64,000 nucleotides of DNA from Zygnema cylindricum. Taxonomy: Eukaryota; Streptophyta; Zygnematophyceae; Zygnematales; Zygnemataceae. Below are positions 44,522 to 53,899 of the stretch, piece by piece. Location: NCBI GenBank assembly GCA_037447655.1, contig JBBHKE010003464.1, positions 124,001 to 188,000 of the forward strand, read 5' to 3'. Under the pieces are notes generated by a model. The model searched no databases. It saw only the letters and a program-made list of their open reading frames with translations, and was not told the DNA's origin. Position 1 is the first letter of the stretch. Each line of letters starts with the position of its first letter. The translations under genes and the position numbers were made by a program.

Positions 44522-45620
44522 AAAATAAACGAGTTTCTTACCGGTTTGCAATATATCCGAATCAACTCCCATCACACCATTTACCTCTTCGAGGACAAAA
44601 ATGTGGTTATTTTTATTGCAATCAATGTAGATGATATACTAGTTCTGGGCAAGTCTAGTGATAAAATAAATCATCTAAAGAAGAGCTTAAGCAGTAGGTT
44701 TGACATAAAGGATTTAAAGTAATCTAAATATATTTTTAGAGTAAAAATAAAAAAAGATAAAGATACGCAAAAAATAAGACGAACTCAGAAGGAAGCAATA
44801 TGTAATATGCTCCAAGAATTTCAAATGGACAAACAAAATAGTTGTACCGCACCCATAGATCTAAAGAAGGTCACTGAAAAGAAATGCTAAGGGAGGATTC
44901 ATAGTTTAAGGTGACCACAATAGTCTAAAAGAACAAGAATTTATGCAGAACATTCCATTTAGGCATATTGTAGGAAGTCTAGTCTGTTTTCTGCACTGCA
45001 TCCGACCAAATATAGTAGTTGCAATAGGTGTCCTCATTAGGGTTTTAAACAATCCCAAGATAAATGATTGAGACTCAGCCAAGAGAGTGATGGTATATAT
45101 TATAGGAACAACAAAATTATGGTTGAATCTGGGTTAGGATCATAGAGACATCACCACTTGGAGAGTTGCCAGTTATGGGGATGTGCCGTTGAGAGGGTGT
45201 ACGTCTCGACATATCTTGCAAATTGGTTTGGGTGCTTGTTGTTGGAGATGTATGTAGCTGAAGGTTGTCACTCAGTCCACAATGGAGCCTAAACATATGG
45301 CCTCATGTGCAACTCTGAAAGAGTTAATGAGGGTGAAGACTTTATTTTAAAAATTAAGAGTTATGAAAGATTATGCCCAAGATATCTTATATGATAGTCG
45401 CGCAACAATAGTAATCGTTGCAATCTTATACACCATTTTAAGGCAAAACACATGGATATCAAACTTTGCTTTGTAAGGGAAAAGGTGGACAACAAAATTA
45501 TCAAAGTTGTTTATACACCAAATGGGGAAATGGTTGCTAACATGATGACCAAGTCTGTCCCATTTCCCAAATTGATTTATTGCATATAATGTTGTGGTCT
45601 AAAGGAGAAACAAAGCTAAA
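44522..45620 (+). pseudogene. E13 RT-RNase H, heavily mutated
   Basis: FLTGLQYIRINSHHTIYLFED is followed by IAINVDDILVL (YVDD changed to NVDD) and FDIKDLK. After stops there are recognisable RT connection and RNase H blocks (SCTAPIDLKK, PRPNIVVAIGVL, QSTMEPKHMAS, GEMVANMMTKSVP). Many stops show that it is old. Confidence 0.82.
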
Positions 45621-45632
45621 AATTAACGGGAG

Positions 45633-46349
45633 TGTTAAAAAGAGTAATTTGTATCGTGCCTCTCATTTAGATTTTTAAGGTTCTCTGACTTACCAGGTTC
45701 TAAGAGTGTAGGAGTTAGAGAGAGCCATGGCTACCTCTCTCGTAGCGAGGCTGATAGGCTAAGGCAAAGATTGAGAAACAGAAAGAGTAAACTCTAACAA
45801 AAAAGGGTGGATTGACCAGGATTCGATCTTGGTCATACAAAGTCCCTACTAGCCGCCTTAGCCGTCGTCCGTATCCATTTGTATACACACATGGAGTGTT
45901 TTACTGCAATAAAGATATTATGCACAAAAATGTAATTTAACAGAGGTGGACAAAAATTGTCACACATATATATAAGGAATGTTACGAGCGTGCCGAACAT
46001 TCGGCGCGCCGTGTAATTGAACGAACAAAATTAAATAAACATTCTGATCGGACGGCACGCAAAGAGCCGACAGCCCGAAATGGTCCTTTTGGCGGCTTAA
46101 CCAAAAAGATAGCAGGATAAATTAAAAAGCATGATGGTAACCCATCTGAGTTAAGGGGTACAAAAGGGGTGGCATGGCCAAAACTGAAAAACTACAATAA
46201 AAAAGCAAATAGAGCGATGGGAACACAACAAAAAAAGAGAAAAGAAAAGAAACAATCAATAAAAAAAACATAAACACCCAAACTCAAAATGAAAAGTACG
46301 TCAACCCACAAAACCAAGGCTACAACCCCCACCCCAAACTGAACGCAGA
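45633..46349 (+). repeat. E13 3' LTR, truncated
   Basis: It starts TGTTAAAAAGAG after AACGGGAG. It contains the antisense T-arm-like hairpin GACCAGGATTCGATCTTGGTC at 45814-45834 (B-box-like GATCGAATCC on the minus strand). The last roughly 150 bp before 46350 are A-rich and may already belong to something else. Confidence 0.7.
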
Positions 46350-47353
46350 TGTTGTTTTGCGACCACCGGTGCAGGTGAAGTAGCAATATTAGTAGTGGAA
46401 GTAGACATGATTTTCTCACAAAAGTTATCAAGAAACCTACCAAAAAACTCAAGATTCTCCCAATTAGTTGTTTTCAACAGCTTTTCAAAACTGACACAAG
46501 ATTCCAAACTTCACCAAATTATACCACATTATACAATATCATAAACACTGACAACTTCCAAAGTTTCAACTCAATTGATCTAACACACTCTAAGATAACT
46601 CAATTGATCTAACACACTCTAAGATATGATGCTTAGAAGTTTCCCAAAAACAGTCTGCAGATTTCACAGTATGGAAGTCACGATACAAAAAATAATCTAA
46701 GTCTTGAGTCTTATACTCACAATGAGTATCTACTGCTAATTTTCCTATTACATAGCAACACCTTGAACAGTAGTGCTATACTTGTGACACAAGTGTACCT
46801 GAGAGGTATGTCCCAAAACCAACATACCACTAGAACGTAAATACTCCTAATCACACTAAAATAAGATTTACTACCCTATAGCAAACATTGCTCAGATATT
46901 CACAAATAGTGGCGGCACAAATACTTGCCACTAGCCTAGTCATCAATGCCTGGATGCGTTCATCCGACTGTGGCAAAAACATATGCCAGGTGAGTCACTT
47001 GTGGTCTTTTTATGAATCTTGTCTGTCGACTTGATTCATATCAACCGTGGTTGTGCTGCTCCGTATAGGACCATTTCCAAAATAGTCGTTTTATGGTTTT
47101 TTCGTCAGATCGTCAGATGCCATTTGTGAGGCATGTGAGATGTGTAAATACTCGTCTTTGATTTTTCCAAAATACTTGCGAGTTACGTGGTGATGATGCG
47201 TGTTTCAATAAAGTACATTGCACTCTATTATAATTTTGATGGTGTCACACTATTTCAAGAAATTATAGGACGCTGAACAAAATATATTCTAAGTCCAAAA
47301 AACCTCCCCTCATACACCTATTTACCGAGACTCAAAGCTTTGTAAATTCAACA
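46350..47353 (-). repeat. E14 LTR of the E2/E6 group
   Basis: On the minus strand it starts TGTTGAATTTACAAAGC and ends AAAACAACA. It includes a gag start in the LTR (ATG near 46407: MSTSTTNIATSPAPVV, similar to E2). The flanks GCAGA and ATTAT differ and no primer site follows, so this is a solo or truncated copy with rearranged ends. Confidence 0.72.
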
Positions 47354-47414
47354 ATTATTACGCTAATAAAAGCAAGAAAAACAAACCCTCAACTATGTTT
47401 GCAACAAAAATTTG
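47354..47414 (+). repeat. Satellite remnant
   Basis: The short stretch 'acgctaataaaagc...ccctcaactatgtttgcaac' matches the monomers at 51145-52222. It indicates that the array originally extended to here. Confidence 0.65.
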
Positions 47415-48308
47415 TGTTGTTCTAAAAAAGACTATTGGAACTGAAGACGATGAGGATGCGGGTGAGAAAGAAAACAAGCGTGAAACTTTCACAAAAACTG
47501 GTCTGATAAATAGCAACTTCAAAAGTTGATGAGTCACAAACCAAAAACACAATAGCTCTAAATATCTAACACAACGTAGATTTTATCAAGATGAACAGAC
47601 ACAAAAAATTACAAGTTATTTTGAAGCGAGATTTGAGAGATATTCACAAATTAAAATGCCAAAAAAAACATGTACAGTTTTTGACTACAAAGTGTCCATT
47701 TCTATAAAATTGTCCAAGTCCTACTCATATACACTAAAGCCTATGCTGCTGAACGTACGGAGACATACTAGCCTTACAATAATTACCTAGCACATTTAAA
47801 ACGGCGAGTATAATAAAACCGAACAAGGCACATCATACAAAAAGAATCCTACACTAATCAACTAACCACAGAAAGACAAAAATATGTTGAACAACATATT
47901 TACAAAGGAGTAGGATTTTGTATGCCACGTGATTTGTCATCTATGTTGTCCACACCGACCAACATTTTTTGTCGGTCTCCGTCCGCCGCCTAGATATCAC
48001 ATTAGGCACCGTAGACAAATCTCCATGTGCCAATTCGTCCTCAAGTGTATCTATACACCAACAAACGGATATTCTGGAGTGTCTTTTTTCTTTTAGTGAC
48101 GTGTGTCTCGGGAGTGTATACTATGTGTACTCCCTACCGAGCTACTATAACATCAATTGTGGTTTGTACTGAACCAAACTTACAACCAATCATATACTAA
48201 GTTGTGAAACTCTCTCTCCCTCACACGAGAGGCATACAGAGGGCTAAAGCTTTCATAAACAGCACTCCCCTAAAGCTTCAAAACTTGCTAGCCACTTAAA
48301 CCACATGC
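47415..48308 (-). mobile_element. E15, 3' end of a minus element (LTR plus pol tail)
   Basis: The LTR 47415-48264 starts TGCTGTTTATG and ends TTAGAACAACA on the minus strand. Then comes tract AGGGGAG and 44 bp of pol tail (ACGLSG..., like the E8 C-terminus) before E16 cuts in. It inserted into satellite DNA at ATTTG (47410-47414). Confidence 0.78.
48244..48281 (-). promoter_or_regulatory. E15 PPT-spanning inverted repeat
   Basis: In element sense TTGAAGCTTT (48281-48272) pairs with AAAGCTTTAG (48253-48244), ten pairs of which two are G-U type. The loop holds AGGGGAG and the LTR start. Confidence 0.75.
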
Positions 48309-49148
48309 TGTAGAAACTAATGGTTTTCTTTTAGTATTTTCTAGGTTTCAAGATTGTAAAATAAAAGGCAGAAAGGAAACACAGACAACCTGTCTCTAAC
48401 TCCTCTCTTTAGTCCTCACACTTGTCGCATTCACTGAAGACTGGAGAGGGAGTTAGAGCCATGGCTGCCTAGGTTGTCCTAAGAGACAAGAAGGCAAATT
48501 TTGGTAGAGTTACCAAAAAGGTTTGAATGACCCAGGATTTGATTCTGGTACCTGCCTTCTGTCAAAGTAGTCGTTAGCTTTGTCCTATAGTCTAGGGATG
48601 ACCATGGTGCGAGCCGACATCGAAGAATGGTTGCTTTGGCGGTTTGCGGTCACCGTCACACAGAATGATACGTGGCACCATCTTATTACCTTGCGGAAAC
48701 TCTAAGAAGCATCACAACAAGTCTAGATGTGATAGGCGTCACCTTTATGGCCATGTCGTATAGTGGCCGAACAAAAAGTACTTTGGCACCTGTACTTTTC
48801 TTTTGTACTACACAATCGAGTGATTAGTGCCATACTTTATTAGAAGGGTGTTCAGAGAGGGGTTAAGGACTTAGACATTTTGAAAGTAGCTGCCTCTCTC
48901 TCTCTAAGGGCATCTACATTTATAGGCCATTTATGGCCATTCATAACTTACTGCTCAGGGGAGCAAATTAACCCATTATTTTTCCAATCCACTCAATGGA
49001 GTCTTAATTTTATAAAGGTTGAGTTGGTCAGAGTTATTGTTTGCCAAGGTGGCAGTTATTAACGTTGGAACGCAAAGGGGTCTGGGTTATCCTATGAGCT
49101 TCGTGTGAGCGGCCCACTCTGTGGACATATGGAGGTCTCACAGTTGGA
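48309..49148 (+). repeat. E16 5' LTR
   Basis: It starts TGTAGAAACTAATGG like E11. The U3 hairpin is at 48394-48458 (stem CTCTAACTCC/GGAGTTAGAG type, about 20 bp) with loop CTTGTCGCATTCACTG. The antisense T-arm-like hairpin is near 48531-48547. A TATTTATAGG-like TATA region lies near 48918. Confidence 0.85.
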
Positions 49149-51105
49149 GGTTATGGGCCACCCTCTAGGGTGCCCATCTTTAATGGAACTGGCTTCATAT
49201 AGTGGGAGAGTATGATGACATGAGATCTATGTGAGAAAAGGTTTTGGGGAATAGTGAGTGCACGAGTGAAGCGACCATCCGTTCTGGGCATCCCTTTATG
49301 GTTTGGAGGAAGCAGATTAACCCAGAGATGCAGATCCATCTTCAACGGATGATAGAAAAGAAGGGGAGGTGATGAAAAATGGAAAAAAGAAGGAGACGAT
49401 CATACCCATAGCAACCGATTCAGCATGCATGTCCCATATTCCAAGTAAAGGGAAGATTGATATTAATACTTGGGACTATAACAATATGGCGGCAAAGCAC
49501 TTCATCCTTCGCTATCATACTCAAGGACTTGCATTTCCTCATTTTCAAATAGAAAGGGCATTCTATCTATGGTTGGCTCTCATAGAGATTTAGCGAAGTG
49601 GTACAATTCAGCAACAGTTGTTGGCTGATCATAAAATAGATGCATATCTATACAAACGGGAGAAGGTGTTAGATTTTTGTAATAAGCTCGCAACACTTTT
49701 CATGGAGCTAGAGAGTGCCCGACAGGTTGAAACTGAAAAGATGTAGGTCAATTGCTTCTTTATGAATTACCTTATGATTTCGAAGATATAGTCAACCGTG
49801 TGCAGGACTTGTCGAACTCCAGGTGGATATGGAATTTAATGGTAGGGATGATTCTTGTTTGAGAGAATACAACAGAGATCCAAAGGGGTGGAAAGGATTG
49901 ACAAGCCTTGACAACCGGGATCGATTGGTGGAATAAAGATCCTAGAAAACTAGTTTGAAACTACGGAGGGGGGTGGGTGAGAAAAGAGTGCGATGAGTCT
50001 GGACTAAGGGCTCCCGAGGGGCTGTACCATTTCTGTAAGAAACCAGGGCACTATATGGCGGAGTGCTCTAAGCTAACCAATATTTGGTTAAAGGAGGGGC
50101 AAATCAGTGGACCTCCAAGAGGAAAGAAAAAGGCTTTTATGACGCAGGTACATGAGGAGGAATCGGAGGACGAGGACGATGACCTCTTGTTGGATGGGTT
50201 TGTGGAGCATGGGGAGGAGAGCAAGGTATGATGATAATCAAATCTTTATACGGGCTAAAACATGCGCCCCAACAATGGAATAAGAAGCTTGATGAATTTC
50301 TTACAGGTTTGGGATATATTAAAATTAGCTAAAATCACTCAATTTATTTGTTTGAAGATGAGGAAGGAATTATTTTTATTGCAGTTTAATTTTTATTGAT
50401 GATTTGCTTGTTTTAAGCATATCTTTGGATAAAATCAATAATTAAAAACGGATCTAAAAGGTAAATTTGAGATGAAATATATGGGGGAGGCAAGATATAT
50501 TTTGGGAATTCAGGTAGAGAGAGACAGGGATCAAAGAATAATTCACTTAACTCAAAAAAAAACCATTGGGAACATGTTTGAAAAGTTTCAAATAAACAAG
50601 GATTATAGTTGTACAACCCCAATAGGATTAAACAAAGGAAATGAGGGGAGTTTTGAAGGGGAAGTTATGATTTTTGATGATGAACTAGGACCTGAAGAGC
50701 AAAAATTCATGGAGAGTATCCTTTACAGGGAAGTATTAGGAAACTTAATCTAATTTATTAACTCTACCAGACCTAATTTTACTGCATCTGTAAGAGTGTT
50801 GAGTCAAAGTCTAAATGCTCCCACTAAAAGGGATTAGGAGGCAGCAAAGAGAGGTCTTAGATATTTGATAGGGACTAGAGGTCTATGGTTTTATTTGGGT
50901 GAGGATAACACTAACATCACCACTTGAGGTGATGCCATTTATAGAGATGCTCCTATGAGGAGGTGTACGTCCAAATATGTGTTGTATGTGGGAGATGGTG
51001 CATGTTGCTAGAGCAGTAAGCAGCAAAAGGTTATTGCTCAATCCACTATGGAGGCAGAGTATATGGCTTCTTGCTCTGCTGTAAAAGAGTTGATCCTTGT
51101 AAAAG
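49149..51105 (+). pseudogene. E16 gag and RT-RNase H remnants
   Basis: Gag is frame-broken, but the knuckle CKKPGHYMAEC (near 50027-50060) survives. The frame passes DDDLLLD then GFVEHGEESKV, which in E11 is RT sequence far downstream, so protease, integrase and early RT are deleted. RT (GLGYIKIS, IIFIAV...), MGEARYILGIQVERDR (50472-) and RNase H (ACC..SKQQKVIAQSTMEAEYMA) follow with many stops. Confidence 0.83.
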
Positions 51106-52222
51106 GTAATTTTATCTTCTATCTCTTTAGTCTATGGTCTTTATACAACCTTCATAACGCATGCAAAGAGAGTTAAAAAAACTCAATCTCCAAATCATGT
51201 TTGTATTTGCGGTAATTACAATATTGGTAATTAACACTATAAATTGTTAACGCTCACAAAAATAGTTCAAATAAACTCTCAACCATATTTATACCTCAAA
51301 TTTGTGCTTCCGCTAACTAAGATAATTGTAACAAACAACGTTTAATGTTCGCCCTCATAATAAAAGGTAAAACAAACTCCAAACCGTGTTTGTAACACAC
51401 TTTTTGTTTGTGCTAACAAAAATATTGGTAACAAGCACTTTATATTGATATCCCTCACAAAAACAGTTCAAATATACGCTCAACAATGCTTATAACTCAA
51501 ATTTGTGTATACGCTAACAACAATTTTTTTTTAATGAACAACGTTTATTAGTACTCTCACAAAAACGGTAATAATTAACCCTTAACTATGTTTGCAACAC
51601 ATATTTTTGTTTGCATTAACAAAAAAAAGAAAACGAACAAAGTTCATAGTTAACGCACACAAAGAGAGTAAAAAATAACCCTAAACCATGTTTCTATCAC
51701 AAATTTGAGTTTGCGCTAACAAAGATATTTGTCTCAAACAATGTTTATTGTTCGCGCTCACAAAAAGAGGTAAAATAAACTCCCAACTATGTTTGTTACA
51801 CAACAGTGCGTTTGCGGTAACAACAATATTGGTAACAAACACTAAATATTGTTCACGCTCACAAAAATAGGCTCTCAAACATGTTTATAACTCAAAATTG
51901 TGTTTGCGCTTACAATAATTTCTTCTAACGGACAACGTTTAATAATACGCACACAAAAAAAGTAAAAGAAAACCCTCAACTATGTTTGGAACACGAATTT
52001 GTATTTGCGTTAACAACTAAATATTAACAAACAAAGTTTAATGTTAACGCACATAAACAAAGTTAACAAAAACCTTAAACCATTTTTCTAACAAAAATTT
52101 ATTTTTCCGCTAACAAAGATATTTGTAACAAACAACGTTTATTGTTTCCGCTCACAAAAAGAGGTAAAATAAAATCCAAACCGTGTTTATAACACAATCG
52201 TGTGTTTGCGGTAAAGACAATA
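51106..52222 (+). repeat. Satellite array, ~100-bp monomers with higher-order structure
   Basis: About 11 tandem AT-rich monomers, each containing 'tttgcgctaaca', 'caacgttta', 'gctcacaaaaa' and 'aaccatgtttgtaac' blocks. The first 40 bp are transitional. By eye the variants fall into four classes that repeat in fixed order, giving a unit of about 400 bp. The array borders E16 on the left and the E17 LTR on the right. Confidence 0.85.
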
Positions 52223-52505
52223 TGTAATTCTATGACCTCCATTGGTCCACAGAATGTCCAGCTTATATGAAGCCTGTAGGATAATATTTGCACTTTTGAA
52301 TTTAGCAATGAATAGGTTCCACCCTGGCACAAAAAAAATCTAATCGATTACACCCTTGTGTTGCGTGGACTCTGCTGAGTCTGCAACAAAAAGAATCACC
52401 GAAATTGCTAACCTAAATATTTAGTTATGGCTGGCCAAAGATGGCTTGTAACTGTAGATGCACTCTGAGAGAGAGGCGGCTACCTAAATATTTTCAGGTC
52501 CTAAG

Positions 52506-53244
52506 TGTTGTTTTTAGAAAGCTTTAGTCCTCTTTATGCCTCAGCTGTGAGAGAGAGCTGTTCAGGACTTAAGCTATTTTTGGTTGAGTTCGGTTCAGTA
52601 CTTACCGAAATTAGTGTGACAGTGAAGTTGGGAGTTCACGGTTCATTCACACTTGGGACACGTGTCGTCACTTGGGAGAATGCGTGAGTATGTCCTCCGT
52701 GGACGTACGGAAATTCGGTAGGACCACTGGACTTCGTAAAGTCAATTCTACGGTGCCAAATCCTCTAATCGGACCGCTGACAGCCGCCGCCAACAAATAG
52801 TGACGAGGCGTGACTAGATCATTATCACTTTACGTTGTCTTAACTTCGGTGTAAATATTTGTGATAGAATGTTAGATGTACGGCTGGAATGCCTCCGTAC
52901 AGCTTAGTGTAGTTTCGGTGTATAAAAGTAGGACTTAGTGAATTTGATTTTTAGGAACAAATGATATGAAAACTGTACACTCAGTTTTATGTAATTTCAG
53001 TTCTACATATCTCACAGATTTGTGGGCTGAATTGATTGAAATTTTGTGTGTGTGTTCCTTTGTATGTTAGCTACATTGTGGCAAATTTTTAGGATGTTTA
53101 GAGGATATTTCTGAAAGTTATAGTCTGTCAAAGTTTCTGTTCAGCCATCGGTATTTGTGGAAGCTTCCTCTCTTGATTTGATTCTACGATGACTACTGCT
53201 GCATCTTCTTCATCTTCAGTGCCAGTAGTTGTGTCAGAACAACA
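52506..53244 (+). mobile_element. E18, solo LTR with target duplication CTAAG
   Basis: It runs from TGTTGTTTTTAGAAAGC to GAACAACA (739 bp), with CTAAG at 52501-52505 and 53245-53249. The start resembles the E6 LTR ('gaaagctttagtcctc'). It ends with an LTR-encoded gag start (ATG near 53190: MTTAASSSSS) that leads back into E17 LTR. Confidence 0.9.
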
Positions 53245-53642
53245 CTAAGATCCCTCTTTGAACCTACTACTAGTGTACCTAGCTAATAAAATGAGTGTAA
53301 GGTACGAGATGGTACAAGTACGGTTGTACTTATTGTACAACCATATTACTGCATGGCCGCTCCACTAACGCGTGTGAGTTCTTGAGCCGTAGTTGCTCCC
53401 CCCGTAATATCCGATGTCCAACTATAGCTTGCCACGTGTCATCCACCGCTTTTAGCTTGCAAAATGCGAAATGACCACTCAAGTGCATCGGCTCCACTGT
53501 GAGCCTTCCGATAGGAAGTCATAACTTAATGGCGTCCGTTTAAATTTGACGTTGTTTCGTTTCGTAATTCGAAAAATGGAGTATGTAGATTGTTACAGTG
53601 TTTAAATACAAAACACACCCAGTACATCTAACGTTTTATTAA

Positions 53643-53710
53643 GACTAATGGATAAGGCGTATGTCTACGCCGTATGTTTTCATTTCGCAGGTCATAGGAT
53701 CAAGTCCTGT
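53643..53710 (+). other. tRNA-Arg-like domain in E17 LTR
   Basis: GACTAATGGATAAGGCG (53643-53659) is close to a tRNA-Arg D-arm. GTCTACG (53663-53669) matches the Arg-ACG anticodon loop core, and AGGATCAAGTCCT (53696-53708) is T-arm-like. It is antisense to E17. Confidence 0.65.
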
Positions 53711-53847
53711 TTTTGGCCCTTCAATTTTGCAAAGACTTATGCCTTCGTTCCTATAGTCTGTCTCCCTTCTTGACTGCTTAAGGCAGCCATGGCTCTCTTT
53801 GATTTGTCAGTTAACCTTCATAGACACACTAACAAAAGACAGCAAAC

Positions 53848-53882
53848 AGAAAATACCTTTTTAAACTCTCCCCTTATTTTCT
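53848..53882 (-). promoter_or_regulatory. E17 PPT-spanning inverted repeat (8 bp)
   Basis: In element sense AGAAAATA (53882-53875) pairs with TATTTTCT (53855-53848), with AGGGGAG in the 19-nt loop. Confidence 0.7.
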
Positions 53883-53899
53883 AATATATCTTTTGCTCA

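Larger units (their letters stand above)
44418..46349 (+). mobile_element. E13, truncated plus copia element
   Basis: The end of a 5' LTR (about 44418-44521, ending GTCACAGAATTACA) is joined directly to RT sequence, so primer site, gag, protease, integrase and early RT are deleted. Then come RT-RNase H, tract AACGGGAG (45625-45632) and a 3' LTR from 45633 that is cut near 46349. Confidence 0.8.
48309..51105 (+). mobile_element. E16, internally deleted plus copia element lacking its 3' end
   Basis: 5' LTR 48309-49148, primer site 49149-49162 (GGTTATGGGCCACC, one base missing), gag, then a jump from just after the knuckle (near 50195) to the RT region, RNase H and an abrupt switch into satellite after about 51105. 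It sits in E15; CATGC (48304-48308) is the left flank and the right flank is lost. Confidence 0.82.
52223..53867 (-). repeat. E17 3' LTR, split by E18
   Basis: It matches the E1 LTR throughout (52223-52505 and 53250-53867). The start on the minus strand reads AGTTTAAAAAGG, where TG is expected. GACTCTGCTGAGTC is at 52368-52381, the GTAC cluster at about 53301-53340 and the tRNA-like domain at 53643-53708. Confidence 0.82.

Noticed and set aside
46160-46349. A-rich tail of a LINE or SINE next to E14
   Set aside because: The stretch is A-rich on the plus strand, but I could find neither a LINE/SINE body nor a target duplication beside it.
51106-52222. CRISPR-like array
   Set aside because: Repeats are contiguous diverged monomers of about 100 bp without unique spacers, in plant nuclear DNA; it is a satellite.
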